Below are positions 1 through 7,555 of a stretch of 29,231 nucleotides of DNA, one piece after another. Each line of letters begins with the position of its first letter. Position 1 is the stretch's first letter. The stretch covers positions 1 to 29,231 of IMG/VR virus record IMGVR_UViG_3300045012_000017; one strand, 5' to 3'. The notes under the pieces are model-generated. The model did not search any database, had not been told where the DNA came from, and saw only the letters and a list, made by a program, of their open reading frames with translations. This DNA comes from a virus. A program made the translations under genes and the position numbers.

Positions 1-189
1 CCTCATCTCATGAATATCCTCAAGAAGGCAGACCGCAAGCTCATCACGTTCAGGCGCAACCTCCGAGGCATGGACAGCAGCACCATCAACATGCTGCTGG
101 ACGACTACTACGACTCTCCTGGTGAGACCTTCACTGCGGACGAGTACAAGATCCTGCTTGCCGAGGCACGGTTCAGGCGGCTGATCTAG
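1..189 (+). CDS. Hypothetical protein, possibly 5'-truncated by the window edge
   Basis: The reading frame is open from the first base to a TAG at 187-189. An in-frame ATG at position 10 would give a 59-residue protein starting MNILKKADRKL, but the frame is also open upstream and no ribosome binding site is visible in the nine preceding bases, so the gene may begin outside the window. The product is small and charged, with a basic first third and a more acidic second half containing DDYYDSPGETFTADEY. It carries no motif I recognise. The stop overlaps the GTG of the next gene by one base, which places it in the same rightward operon as the three genes after it. Confidence 0.6.
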   Translation, partial: PHLMNILKKADRKLITFRRNLRGMDSSTINMLLDDYYDSPGETFTADEYKILLAEARFRRLI

Positions 190-389
190 TGGCAGGACCT
201 GGAATCCTCAGGGTAAAGTTCTTCCTGACCAACAGTCGAGTGGCAACAGCAAGCTACCAGAACGGGACTGAGCTGCAGCTCAGGCAGCAGCTCTTCACCA
301 ATGTCACCATTCCGACCGACATCGGTCCGGTACTGGTGAAGGAGATCCTGAACTACCAGATCGTGAACGTGGACGGAGGCAACACGTGA
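189..389 (+). CDS. Hypothetical protein (66 aa)
   Basis: A 66-residue frame starts at a GTG that shares one base with the upstream stop, which suggests coupled translation. The protein (MAGPGILRVKFFLT...) looks like a small soluble beta-rich domain with alternating hydrophobic residues. It has no signal peptide, membrane segment or cysteines. The stop lies inside the GTGA that starts the next gene. I do not recognise a family. The tight packing, rather than any motif, is the main reason to call it real. Confidence 0.6.
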   Translation: MAGPGILRVKFFLTNSRVATASYQNGTELQLRQQLFTNVTIPTDIGPVLVKEILNYQIVNVDGGNT

Positions 390-625
390 CACCGTACGGC
401 CCAGAGTCCGGAGTGTTCGATGCGCCGGAGTATCCTGAACAGCTTGAGTTCGACCTGAATCCGCAGGAGTTCGCCGCCCATGCGGCGGCGTACGGAGAGC
501 CAACAGGGGAGCTGACCCAGGAGACCGGTTGGATCACCTGGGATGAGATCGGTAGGCAGTTCGGCCTGACCAAGGAGGACTTCAACCAGGACGAAGAGAC
601 CATGAGCAAGGCGGCGGACGAGTGA
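386..625 (+). CDS. Hypothetical acidic protein (79 aa)
   Basis: The gene begins at a GTG overlapping the preceding stop by four bases (GTGA) and ends in a TGA that overlaps the next GTG in the same way. The product is strongly acidic, with many Glu and Asp residues and very few basic ones. It contains WITWDEIGRQFGLTKEDF, which could be a short helix-turn-helix-like segment at about residues 50-67, though that reading is tentative. No family is recognised. It belongs to the same rightward operon as its neighbours. Confidence 0.6.
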   Translation: MTPYGPESGVFDAPEYPEQLEFDLNPQEFAAHAAAYGEPTGELTQETGWITWDEIGRQFGLTKEDFNQDEETMSKAADE

Positions 626-846
626 GCAGCGAGAGGGGTTGCACGCTGCACGCCGATGGATGTAAGTGCTACGCAATGTGGGGCATCATCTGGCTCGTTC
701 AGTCCGAGAGTCAGCGCCGTGATGCTCACGGCTGGGCAACCTACAGCACCCTCAAGGTTGCCGAGCGAGCTCGAGGCGAGGACAGAGTGTCCATCACCTT
801 GTTCCATGACGGAACCTGGAAGCATGGACTGCATGAAGTGAAGTAG
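622..846 (+). CDS. Hypothetical protein (74 aa), last gene of the rightward operon
   Basis: This frame starts at a GTG overlapping the upstream TGA and ends at TAG 844-846, eleven bases before a strong terminator hairpin. The protein has Cys7, Cys14 and Cys16 near the N terminus (CTLHADGCKC), a hydrophobic WGIIWLVQ stretch and a basic C-terminal part ending HGLHEVK. The cysteine and histidine cluster might bind a metal, but the spacing is not a standard zinc finger. A second frame across the same interval is treated as a shadow because this one fits the overlap pattern of the operon. Confidence 0.6.
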   Translation: MSSERGCTLHADGCKCYAMWGIIWLVQSESQRRDAHGWATYSTLKVAERARGEDRVSITLFHDGTWKHGLHEVK

Positions 847-856
847 TAGAAACACA

Positions 857-897
857 AATGAAGCCCCATCCCAGGAGTAGTGGGATGGGGCTTCATT
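857..897. terminator. Bidirectional terminator between convergent operons
   Basis: A perfect 17-bp inverted repeat (arms 857-873 and 881-897) encloses the 7-base loop GGAGTAG. The outer pairs are AAT/ATT and the core is GC-rich, so an RNA hairpin followed by U-rich sequence is available on both strands. It lies between the last rightward gene and the last gene of the leftward late operon, where a shared terminator is expected. Confidence 0.93.
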
Positions 898-909
898 ATT
901 CTGTGGATC

Positions 910-1224
910 CTAGTACGCGGTCAGCGTGAACCAGTTGGTACCGTCGGTGATGAACTGCTTCGCGTGGGCAGCACCGGTGGCCAGGGTGGTGTTCGCACCA
1001 CCGTCAATGGTACCGGTCGCCGGGGTGATGGTGACAGTCTGAGCGGAGGCGTCCTTGTAGACAGTATAGGGACGGCCGGGCTGGACAGTCGCAGCACTCG
1101 GCAGGGTAACCGCAGTGGCACCAGTCAGAGCCGCCAGAAGCAGGACGTAGTCGTTCTGGGTGAGGACGTTGGTAGTCGCTGCGCTGGTGCGCAGCGTTTC
1201 GGAAGTGTTGTCAAGACCCGACAT
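910..1224 (-). CDS. Small beta-structured virion protein, fibre-tip-like
   Basis: This is the last gene of the leftward operon (104 aa). A strong Shine-Dalgarno AAAGGAG lies seven bases before its ATG at 1224. The sequence is rich in Thr, Ala and Val in short beta strands, with segments such as VTLPSAATVQPG, VTITPATGTIDGG and a C-terminal ITDGTNWFTL. In my knowledge of phage proteins this is the pattern of C-terminal tail-fibre or appendage domains, where a glycine turn is followed by a DGxNW ending. It is probably a small exposed structural protein, although it lies beyond the lysis-like genes rather than beside the fibre gene. Function is inferred from composition only. Confidence 0.72.
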   Translation of the reverse strand: MSGLDNTSETLRTSAATTNVLTQNDYVLLLAALTGATAVTLPSAATVQPGRPYTVYKDASAQTVTITPATGTIDGGANTTLATGAAHAKQFITDGTNWFTLTAY

Positions 1225-1227
1225 GGG

Positions 1228-1440
1228 TCACTCCTTTACTTTGAGCCAGGCATCTACCTTGGCATCAACGGTGGGGATCTGCATGATCCGTGTGATTGTC
1301 CCCGCTACCGCGAGGATTGCCGCGCTGACACCGGCAGTCGTACTGACTCCCAGCTTGGCCGCGAGTTCTGGCGCAACAGGTGCCAGACCGATCAGGGTCG
1401 CTAGTACGGAACGGGCAACCTTCGCCCAGGTTGTTTTCAA
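1228..1440 (-). CDS. Holin-like small membrane protein
   Basis: The 70-residue frame uses a TTG start six bases after the stop of the upstream gene, with GGTGAAG as a plausible ribosome binding site. The protein has two hydrophobic segments, at about residues 11-27 and 34-51, a basic N terminus (KTTWAKVAR) and a charged tail. This size and topology fit small actinophage holins, which permeabilise the cytoplasmic membrane so that endolysin reaches the wall. The adjacent peptidoglycan-binding protein and membrane-anchored coiled-coil protein support a lysis role. An ATG-started alternative frame over the same DNA lacks hydrophobic segments and is rejected. Confidence 0.65.
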   Translation of the reverse strand: MKTTWAKVARSVLATLIGLAPVAPELAAKLGVSTTAGVSAAILAVAGTITRIMQIPTVDAKVDAWLKVKE

Positions 1441-1446
1441 TTCGCT

Positions 1447-1689
1447 TCACCATGCGCCAATCGGGATGAGACGGTCGACCTCCTGTGCAACCGAGAGGTT
1501 GATTGTACCAGTGATTGTCATACCGAACAGCAGTTGCAGGCCACGAATGGCCTGCCTTGTGGGCTCATCCATCCTGCCCGTCTCCTCGCAGTGCAGTACC
1601 CGCTGCACGTGCTTGACGGCATCGATGTCGAACTCCCTGGTCGGAGACTGGATGATCTCCTTCTTGAACCACGGGCAGTCCGTACTCAT
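1447..1689 (-). CDS. Stand-alone peptidoglycan-binding domain protein
   Basis: This 80-residue protein matches the PG_binding_1 pattern: VKHVQRVLHCEETGRMDEPT (residues 25-44), then RQAIRGLQLLFGMTITGTIN and a final VDRL, corresponding to the family order of xVxxLQ, DGxxGxxT, AVxxFQ, GLxVTG and a closing helix. Such domains bind the peptide stems of cell-wall peptidoglycan. No catalytic domain is attached, so it may serve as a separate targeting subunit or a virion wall-binding factor. The ATG overlaps the upstream stop (ATGA). Confidence 0.7.
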   Translation of the reverse strand: MSTDCPWFKKEIIQSPTREFDIDAVKHVQRVLHCEETGRMDEPTRQAIRGLQLLFGMTITGTINLSVAQEVDRLIPIGAW

Positions 1690-1973
1690 ACGCCCACCTT
1701 CTCTGCGATCCTGGTGACGATGGCCTTGACTTCCGCGACCTCGGACCTCTGAGTGACCATGTCCTTGAGGACTTCGAGCTGCAGTTCCATGCGTGCTATC
1801 TGCTCGGCCTGTCCATTGTTCTGGTTCTCCAGGAAGTCAACCTTGGACTGCAGTAGCTGGTTAATGCTGGCGTGTCCTTGCAGGGCTTGAGCCCTGCCAG
1901 CGATGATGCCTCCGACCAGCGAAGCGACAGCTGCCACGACCAGGATGACATACCCTGTGATGTTCTCGAACAT
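1686..1973 (-). CDS. Membrane-anchored coiled-coil protein
   Basis: The chosen ATG overlaps the preceding stop (TGATG); a TTG three bases upstream is an alternative. The 95-residue protein has one N-terminal transmembrane helix (about residues 6-26, GYVILVVAAVASLVGGIIAG) followed by a heptad-like helix from about residue 38 to 75 (INQLLQSKVDFLENQ and onward). This N-in anchored rod topology is seen in phage holin or antiholin accessory proteins and in i-spanin-like proteins. Neighbouring holin-like and wall-binding genes suggest lysis, but no specific family is recognised. Confidence 0.65.
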   Translation of the reverse strand: MFENITGYVILVVAAVASLVGGIIAGRAQALQGHASINQLLQSKVDFLENQNNGQAEQIARMELQLEVLKDMVTQRSEVAEVKAIVTRIAEKVGV

Positions 1974-4072
1974 CAATCCACCTGCTGTCCGACGGTAGCA
2001 GGGATCGGTGGGACGTCGTCAGCGACGGTCCTCATGTTGATCTTCAAGTAGCCACCGTAGTTCTCCTGGTTCGGTCCAGGCGGAGCCATCATCACGAACT
2101 GGTAGGTGTCGATCACTACTGATGTCGACACGTTGTTGATGAGGTCCTGGAAGTTGACAGTGTCACCGCGCTGGCACATCAGGCGTATCTGATTGAGAGT
2201 ATCCAGTGCGTACAGGTCACCGCCTATGCGGTTCCCAGCCTTGTCCTGCTGGTTGTTGAAGCAAAGGAACCACTTGCTCAAGGTCCTCTGCTTTGTCTCG
2301 CCGGGAAGTGCCTTGATCTGCCAGCCGTTCATGCTGGCACCCTGCGAAGGTGCAGTGGTGGAGGCGAACAGGTAGAACTTCAGCTGGATGTAGTCCTGCT
2401 GCCCGTACGGATACGTGATCGATACGTCGGTGACTTCCGGGGAGATGGCATTGGTGTAGGTGATGTACGGCGTCTCACCGCCACCAGCATCCAGTACCGA
2501 CACCGACAGGGAACCTTCGAGTGGAGGAGTCCTGATTGAGAAGTACTTGAACAGCTTCGGTGCGAGGGTGTTGAACCGGCACCGGCCGGTCTGCAGGTAT
2601 CCCTCACTGACCAGGTTGGTGGCATGCTCGACCCACAGTGTGCCCTGGATGACATTGCTGGGGATCAGGCTCGTGTAGAGCACTCGCCCAGACTGCGTGA
2701 CTGCCACATCCCAGACCGGTTCAGCCGTCCCGCTGTTGTACGTCCACCTGGTCCAGGCGTTCGTAGTGAAGCCGGTGACGTTGTCAGTATTGACAGTGCC
2801 TAGGTCGATGGCGAAGGTGCCCCAGGCACCGTCGTGCTGCGGGAGGTAGCTGTACGTTCCGATCACGGCAACCGTGCCATAGAAGGCGATACCCTTGCAG
2901 CCGTTGGTCTGCCCGACCTTCTTCGGGAAGTTGAAGTTCAGCGGGCTATAGGACAGTCCGGTGGCAGACACACTCGCGACACGGGCTCCCTGGTCGGTCG
3001 CCAGGATCAGGTAGGTACCGACATAGAAGGCTATGTCGTTGATCTGCTCCCCGGCAGGGAGCACTGCTATCTGCTCAAGGCCGTTGATCAGGGTGACCGG
3101 AGTGGTGGCGTAGGTCGTCTTGTAGACATACCCGCAGTACCCGTCGTTGGCTGAGACGTAGACAGCGTCAGGCCCCTCGGTCATCGAGGTGATGACCTGC
3201 CCCTGCGGTGCGACAGCAACCGGGGTGGGAAGGGCAGTGCGGGATCCGGTGGTGTTGAGCTGGTACAGGTTGTTCCCGGAGGACAGCAGGAGCTGTCCCT
3301 TGGCGAACTTGATGACCTTCATATTGTGCAGGCCGTCACCGGCATAGATGTTCGTGGTGATACCGGCTTCGGTGCACGACCAGACTCCGTCGTCACCAGT
3401 GGCGAACTGGTCCTGGTACACGAAGATCTCATTGCCACCCTGCGCTCCACCACCGAGGTACGCTATTCCCCCGGTGATCCCGAAGTCGTGGCCTGTCTCT
3501 GTCGGCAGGACGGCGGTGCCGTTCAAGGTGATGTCCGCGACCCCTACGGTCGCGTTGTAGATCGAGTGTCCTCGTGCGATGAAGACATTGTCTCCACCAG
3601 TGGAACTGTTGAAAGTCTGGAGGAATGCGTTGTACGAGAATCCCTGGTCGAGACCAGTTGGTAGCACTGCCGAAGGATTCGCCTGCCTTAGCAGGCTGAT
3701 CTGGCTGTAGTCAGTGAAAGGGTCGATACCCAGTGAAGTCTCATACCTGGTGTTCTTCGTGATCAGGTACGTATCCTGAGTGTCGGGGTCCTGGTAGACA
3801 ATCCCAGCTCCACCGTTGAACTCCGACTGGGACCGAAGCCACCACTGATTGAGCGAGTACTCGCCAGGGTCCTTGTAGCTGTCGAACTGCTGCTTGCGCT
3901 GGTCCACTGGTGATTCGACGTCAGGCTTCTGGTCGTCGGTAGCGGACAGCAGGGGCACTCCTCCGAGTGCCCAGTCAAAGATGTTGCTCTGCAACTGGTA
4001 GTTGCCTGAGGACAGACCGACCCGACCAGATATCTTCTGGGGGATTCGGTTGACCATGGAGTAAAAGCCCAT
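1973..4072 (-). CDS. Large tail protein, possible nozzle or beta-propeller tail component
   Basis: The 699-residue protein starts at an ATG with GGGGGCGG just upstream, ten bases after the tail-fibre stop. It is rich in Gly, Thr and aromatic residues. Repeated blade-like units run from about residue 150 to 480, for example GITGGIAYLGGG, VYVSANDGYCGYVY, DIAFYVGTYLILATD and GIAFYGTVAVIGTYSYL. The C terminus (about 500-699) is a separate beta-rich region. Beta-propeller proteins of this size form the nozzle of T7-like tails (gp12 family). The position after adaptor and fibre genes fits a distal tail component. I could not assign the family by direct motif, so minor tail protein is the safe call. 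Confidence 0.75.
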   Translation of the reverse strand: MGFYSMVNRIPQKISGRVGLSSGNYQLQSNIFDWALGGVPLLSATDDQKPDVESPVDQRKQQFDSYKDPGEYSLNQWWLRSQSEFNGGAGIVYQDPDTQDTYLITKNTRYETSLGIDPFTDYSQISLLRQANPSAVLPTGLDQGFSYNAFLQTFNSSTGGDNVFIARGHSIYNATVGVADITLNGTAVLPTETGHDFGITGGIAYLGGGAQGGNEIFVYQDQFATGDDGVWSCTEAGITTNIYAGDGLHNMKVIKFAKGQLLLSSGNNLYQLNTTGSRTALPTPVAVAPQGQVITSMTEGPDAVYVSANDGYCGYVYKTTYATTPVTLINGLEQIAVLPAGEQINDIAFYVGTYLILATDQGARVASVSATGLSYSPLNFNFPKKVGQTNGCKGIAFYGTVAVIGTYSYLPQHDGAWGTFAIDLGTVNTDNVTGFTTNAWTRWTYNSGTAEPVWDVAVTQSGRVLYTSLIPSNVIQGTLWVEHATNLVSEGYLQTGRCRFNTLAPKLFKYFSIRTPPLEGSLSVSVLDAGGGETPYITYTNAISPEVTDVSITYPYGQQDYIQLKFYLFASTTAPSQGASMNGWQIKALPGETKQRTLSKWFLCFNNQQDKAGNRIGGDLYALDTLNQIRLMCQRGDTVNFQDLINNVSTSVVIDTYQFVMMAPPGPNQENYGGYLKINMRTVADDVPPIPATVGQQVD

Positions 4073-4081
4073 GCCGCCCCC

Positions 4082-5506
4082 TCAGACGATTCGGGTTGCC
4101 CTGATGTACGATCCCTGCATGACGGTGGTAGCAGTAGCGTTGCTGGTGTTCTGTGCCCAGTAGAAGGTGAGCGACCCGAATGCCGATACGACCACGGTTC
4201 CGTTGACACGCATACCGATGAGCGACGGAGTACCGAACGTGCCCGACGTCAGGGTCGTACCGACTGCTGCGGATACGACAGCAGGCTGCAGAGTGGATCC
4301 GGCAACGGCAGGGGCAAGGAGCTGCAACAGGCTATTGGTCAGAGTGCCAGTGAACTGGAACTGGTACTTGATGTCCGAGGATCCGTTGGCACCGTTGTAG
4401 AAGATGATCCCGTCAATGGCATACGTGCCTGGCACTCCGAGTGGAATCGTCAGGAACGTGTCGGCAGTCAGTGTGGTGTTGCTGGTCCGGGTGGTGTTGG
4501 AAGTGGAGTAGCCCACCCAGTTGCCGTTGATGGGACCGTTGTTGATGATCCCACCACTGGGCAGGATACCGAACAGCTGAGTCGAGTTGACTTCGAACGA
4601 GGCAAGGTTGGCAGACTGCCCAGTCGGAGCATTGACGGTCAGCGGCACCGCAGTGGTGGTGCTGTTGGTGACTGCAATGCCACCAGTGTTCTGTACGGCG
4701 AACGCCAGATTGCCACTGGGTGCATAGAAGTCGGCCACATCGGTGGCCGAACCTGTGGGTGCCGTGACGGTGAGCGGAGTCGTGACAGTGTTCAGTGCCT
4801 TCACAAGGGTGTTGCCTTCGGCCTGAACGCCGAAGGCAAGGTTGCCGTTGTTGCGCAGGGCCAGCAGGAACTGTGCGGCAGTCGGAGCAGTGGGGTTGAT
4901 CGAGACAAGGTCGACGTTGGTTGCCGTGTCAACCGGCGAGATCACCACGTCGCCGACAGGGTTGACTGCGATCAGACCAGTGCTTGCGGCATTCTCGACA
5001 TAGATCAGGTCTGCAGTCTGACCGGTCAGCCCCTGTACCGTCAGGGTTGTGGCACCCACGCCACTCGAAGGACCGATGACCATGTTCGGAATCGGACCGT
5101 TGATGACAGGGTCGACAAGGGTCTTGTTGGTCAGCGTCTGCACATCGGTCGTACCGACAACATCGGAGATGCTGACGATGCCGTGTACACCGTTGTCAGT
5201 ATTGACATGGGTATCGTACTCGGTGAAGTCACGGGCACTGGAGACGTGCCTGACGTTCGCACCCAGGGCATGCGCGGCAGCGGATGTGGAGTCGACAGCC
5301 CGAGTCACATTGACGTTGAGGCCAGCGGCCGAAGTGACATCGCACAGCTCTTCCAGGCTGGTGCCGTAGTCGAGTGCGATCGTGTACGGGTAGTTGATCG
5401 GGTAGCCGGTGAGGCTTTCCAGTGGAATGGTGGTTGCTGTATTGGAGATGGCAGAGGTCAGAGTGGTCGGCTCTGCCACCGAGGAGAAGTATCGGCTCTG
5501 GCCCAT
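4082..5506 (-). CDS. Tail fibre / receptor-binding protein
   Basis: The 474-residue protein begins MGQSRYFSSVAEP and has three parts. Residues about 13-100 are a beta domain (TTLTSAISNTATTIPLESLTG through AHALGANVRHVSSARDF) that I know from the N termini of many actinophage tail proteins. Residues about 155-320 hold four imperfect repeats built on V-x-APTG, A-x-F and NLAFGVQxxGG. The C-terminal 140 residues form a beta sandwich ending FYWAQNTSNATATTVMQGSY, typical of actinophage fibre tips. It probably recognises the host surface. It follows the adaptor gene closely. The coding DNA contains an 11-bp perfect hairpin at 4812-4839. Confidence 0.85.
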   Translation of the reverse strand: MGQSRYFSSVAEPTTLTSAISNTATTIPLESLTGYPINYPYTIALDYGTSLEELCDVTSAAGLNVNVTRAVDSTSAAAHALGANVRHVSSARDFTEYDTHVNTDNGVHGIVSISDVVGTTDVQTLTNKTLVDPVINGPIPNMVIGPSSGVGATTLTVQGLTGQTADLIYVENAASTGLIAVNPVGDVVISPVDTATNVDLVSINPTAPTAAQFLLALRNNGNLAFGVQAEGNTLVKALNTVTTPLTVTAPTGSATDVADFYAPSGNLAFAVQNTGGIAVTNSTTTAVPLTVNAPTGQSANLASFEVNSTQLFGILPSGGIINNGPINGNWVGYSTSNTTRTSNTTLTADTFLTIPLGVPGTYAIDGIIFYNGANGSSDIKYQFQFTGTLTNSLLQLLAPAVAGSTLQPAVVSAAVGTTLTSGTFGTPSLIGMRVNGTVVVSAFGSLTFYWAQNTSNATATTVMQGSYIRATRIV

Positions 5507-5514
5507 GTAAATCC

Positions 5515-6441
5515 TTAGGAAGAGAAGGTCTGGTATTCGGGGTAGAGCCGACGGATGTAGTCCTGCTCTTCCTGGAGCCGCCTGTAGTACAGGTTCCAGA
5601 AGTAGTTCGCCGCATTGGTGGCCGACCCTGCGGGGACCAGCGGTCCACGCTCGGTGGATTCCACTGCCTTCTGCTGGAGACGGGCAGGCTCATAGCCTGC
5701 CAGCACGCGGGCAGCAGTGCCGTACACGACACAGTCGGAGGACCGCTCAAAGAAGCCGGTAGTGGCAGCGTACTCGTCGGTCATGTTGACCAGGGTGTTC
5801 GGAGGCTGGACTGTAACGACATGCACTGCCCGTCCGGGGACGATGAAGTCCATGATCTGCAGGGTCTTGCCGGTCACCGAAGCATTGTTGCCATCGGATG
5901 TGGTACTTGCCTGGGGATTGAATCGCCAGGTCTGGGACGGGAACCATACACGGGAAGGGCCGATGGTGTCGGCCGTCACACGGTAGACCTGGTCAGTCGT
6001 GGCAGGAAGGTCGAACTCGTACCGAGCCGCCACCTTCGGGAAGTCGTACTGCGCGAAGACCGGCAGACTCGGGTACATCGCCACGATGGTGTTGTTGATC
6101 TCACGCTGGATGGCACTGCGGGGAAAGTCAGGGTCAGCTGTGACAAGTGCATTGGTGCTGTGAGTCGTGGCGGTCGTACCGAAGATGCCACGGCCGTTGG
6201 TTCCAGCGGCAACGGTCACGAGACCGTTGTTCACGTTGTAGCTGGTGACGTACATCAGCTCGTTGTCGATCTCGTTCACACCACGAGAGATCGAGGTGAC
6301 GGTTCCAGGGTCGACGGTGAAGGTCGTGTCCGTAGCCGCCATCGGAGCAGTCAGCCAGGAGAACTGGTCCTGGTTCTTGGTGTAGCCCATGAGGAGCTGC
6401 TTGACCGCATCAGTCAGGCCCTCATATGTGATGGTAGTCAC
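5515..6441 (-). CDS. Head-tail adaptor / tubular connector protein
   Basis: The 308-residue protein starts at a GTG preceded by AGGACAGGTGAT. The N terminus has a helix (EGLTDAVKQLLMGY), then a beta insertion (residues about 28-105, LTAPMAATDTTFTV to ATTHSTNALVTADPDF) resembling the N-terminal domain of the tail-fibre protein encoded next. Helical and beta segments follow (PRSAIQREINNTIVAMYP), and the C terminus is a helix-rich part with YRRLQEEQDYIRRLYPEY. Aromatic, helical adaptors that bind the portal and carry the tail have this size and position. The assignment rests on position and general architecture; an exact family is not certain. Confidence 0.65.
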   Translation of the reverse strand: MTTITYEGLTDAVKQLLMGYTKNQDQFSWLTAPMAATDTTFTVDPGTVTSISRGVNEIDNELMYVTSYNVNNGLVTVAAGTNGRGIFGTTATTHSTNALVTADPDFPRSAIQREINNTIVAMYPSLPVFAQYDFPKVAARYEFDLPATTDQVYRVTADTIGPSRVWFPSQTWRFNPQASTTSDGNNASVTGKTLQIMDFIVPGRAVHVVTVQPPNTLVNMTDEYAATTGFFERSSDCVVYGTAARVLAGYEPARLQQKAVESTERGPLVPAGSATNAANYFWNLYYRRLQEEQDYIRRLYPEYQTFSS

Positions 6442-6453
6442 GGATCACCTGTC

Positions 6454-6828
6454 CTAGTAGCTACCGGATGCGGCGGCGCATACGCCGCTTGCCCCGTTGA
6501 AGTTGAGCTTGAGAGTCGCAGCCTCGGAGGCTGCGGATACCACCGTGACCGGTACGACCACTGAGTTGCTGTTGGATGTGCCCAGCAGACTCAGGAGATT
6601 GATGGCCGGAGCGGCAACGGCCACCTGAGCCATGACATCGCCAGGCGAGTAGAAGGCGAGTCCGCCTTCGACCGTGACAGACGGATAGTTGACCGAGGCC
6701 GAACCGCCAGTGAGGCCGTTCTGTGCGGCCGACAGGGTGATGGTCCCCTGGAAGAACGCCTCGCCAGCCGGGATGGTGAGAACGGTTCCACCGTCAGTAG
6801 TGGAGCTGCCAGCGATGTACGTTCCCAT
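6454..6828 (-). CDS. Small beta-rich virion protein (124 aa)
   Basis: The start chosen is the ATG at 6828, which overlaps the TAA of the upstream gene (TAATG). A longer in-frame extension upstream would add 40 residues rich in Cys, His and Arg that look like out-of-frame translation of the neighbour, so it is rejected. The protein (MGTYIAGSSTTDGGTVLTIP...) is made of Ser, Thr, Val, Ala and Gly strands, without charged clusters. It ends NFNGASGVCAAASGSY. Composition and location between capsid-associated genes and the adaptor suggest a decoration or tail-surface protein. No family is recognised. Confidence 0.68.
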   Translation of the reverse strand: MGTYIAGSSTTDGGTVLTIPAGEAFFQGTITLSAAQNGLTGGSASVNYPSVTVEGGLAFYSPGDVMAQVAVAAPAINLLSLLGTSNSNSVVVPVTVVSAASEAATLKLNFNGASGVCAAASGSY

Positions 6829-7292
6829 TAGGCAATCCTCGTCGCAGTGATGGTCGCCATGTACTCGGTGCCGCCAGTTGCATTGTTCACGGCAGTGACA
6901 GTCATGGCTGTGGCACCAGTGGTGAAGTAGACCTGTCCGACGTAGCACCAGCCGTTACCGGCATTGGTGGGGATTGTCAGGCGAGTGGTCTGACCGTTGG
7001 CAGTGAAGGCCATGTTGCCCTCATCGGCTGCGGCATTGCCCGACAGGTTGCCCCAGATGTTGACGAGGTACAGTCCGTTTCCGAGGGATCCGGAAGCGAT
7101 GGTGCAGATAGTCGTACCGGCCGTAGGGGCCGATACCGGGGCGGAGTTGGTGGAGAGCGACTGCGCTAAGAACGGGGTCGTCACCTGAGTGGCAGGGAAG
7201 TTGGAGACGGAGACGGATCCACCAGCACCACTGCCGATGTTGGTTCCGTCAGGATTGACGGCACGTACGATCATGCCTGGGGACTGTGTCAT
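6828..7292 (-). CDS. Beta-rich virion protein (154 aa), possible head decoration or tail appendage
   Basis: The protein opens MTQSPGMIVRAVNPDGTNIG and continues as a beta-sandwich-like sequence. Its second half (LYLVNIWGNLSGNAAADEG, TTRLTIPTNAGNGWCYVG, TAMTVTAVNNATGG, MATITATRIA) resembles the C-terminal tip domain of the tail-fibre protein encoded about 1.3 kb further on, including the closing TATRIA compared with RATRIV. This suggests shared ancestry of an exposed domain. The ATG overlaps the upstream stop by four bases. A structural role is inferred; the exact place in the virion cannot be read from sequence. Confidence 0.7.
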   Translation of the reverse strand: MTQSPGMIVRAVNPDGTNIGSGAGGSVSVSNFPATQVTTPFLAQSLSTNSAPVSAPTAGTTICTIASGSLGNGLYLVNIWGNLSGNAAADEGNMAFTANGQTTRLTIPTNAGNGWCYVGQVYFTTGATAMTVTAVNNATGGTEYMATITATRIA

Positions 7293-7555
7293 ACGCTGAT
7301 ACTCTCAATCACGTTCTCGGAATCGAAAGCCTTGCCGGTTCGCTGGGAGATCTCCATGGCATCACTGACCTTCTGCATGGTCGTACCGGAAGGATTGACA
7401 CCCTGGCGCTTCGCATCACGGTAGGCATCCAGCTCAGCATCCCAGGCCTTCGAGGCCTGGAGGTTGGCGATAGGCGCGACCTGAAGTCGCGCAGCCCTGG
7501 CACACTCACCCCAGGTGGAGTGATCCTTGGTCGAGCATCCACTACGGCACATCAT
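7289..7555 (-). CDS. Conserved actinophage protein with MCRSGC N terminus
   Basis: I recognise this as a small family common in Streptomyces phages, whose members begin MCRSGCPTxDHxxWGECARA. Here the protein reads MMCRSGCSTKDHSTWGECAR, followed by a helical WDAELDAYRDAKRQGVNPSGT and a C-terminal helix. The ATG at 7555 (or 7552) has GAGG upstream and keeps the conserved N terminus; an ATG at 7573 is possible but adds six unconserved residues. Cys3, Cys7 and Cys18 with a His between them could bind a metal. The function of the family is unknown to me. The start lies inside the end of the upstream gene. Confidence 0.75.
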   Translation of the reverse strand: MMCRSGCSTKDHSTWGECARAARLQVAPIANLQASKAWDAELDAYRDAKRQGVNPSGTTMQKVSDAMEISQRTGKAFDSENVIESISV

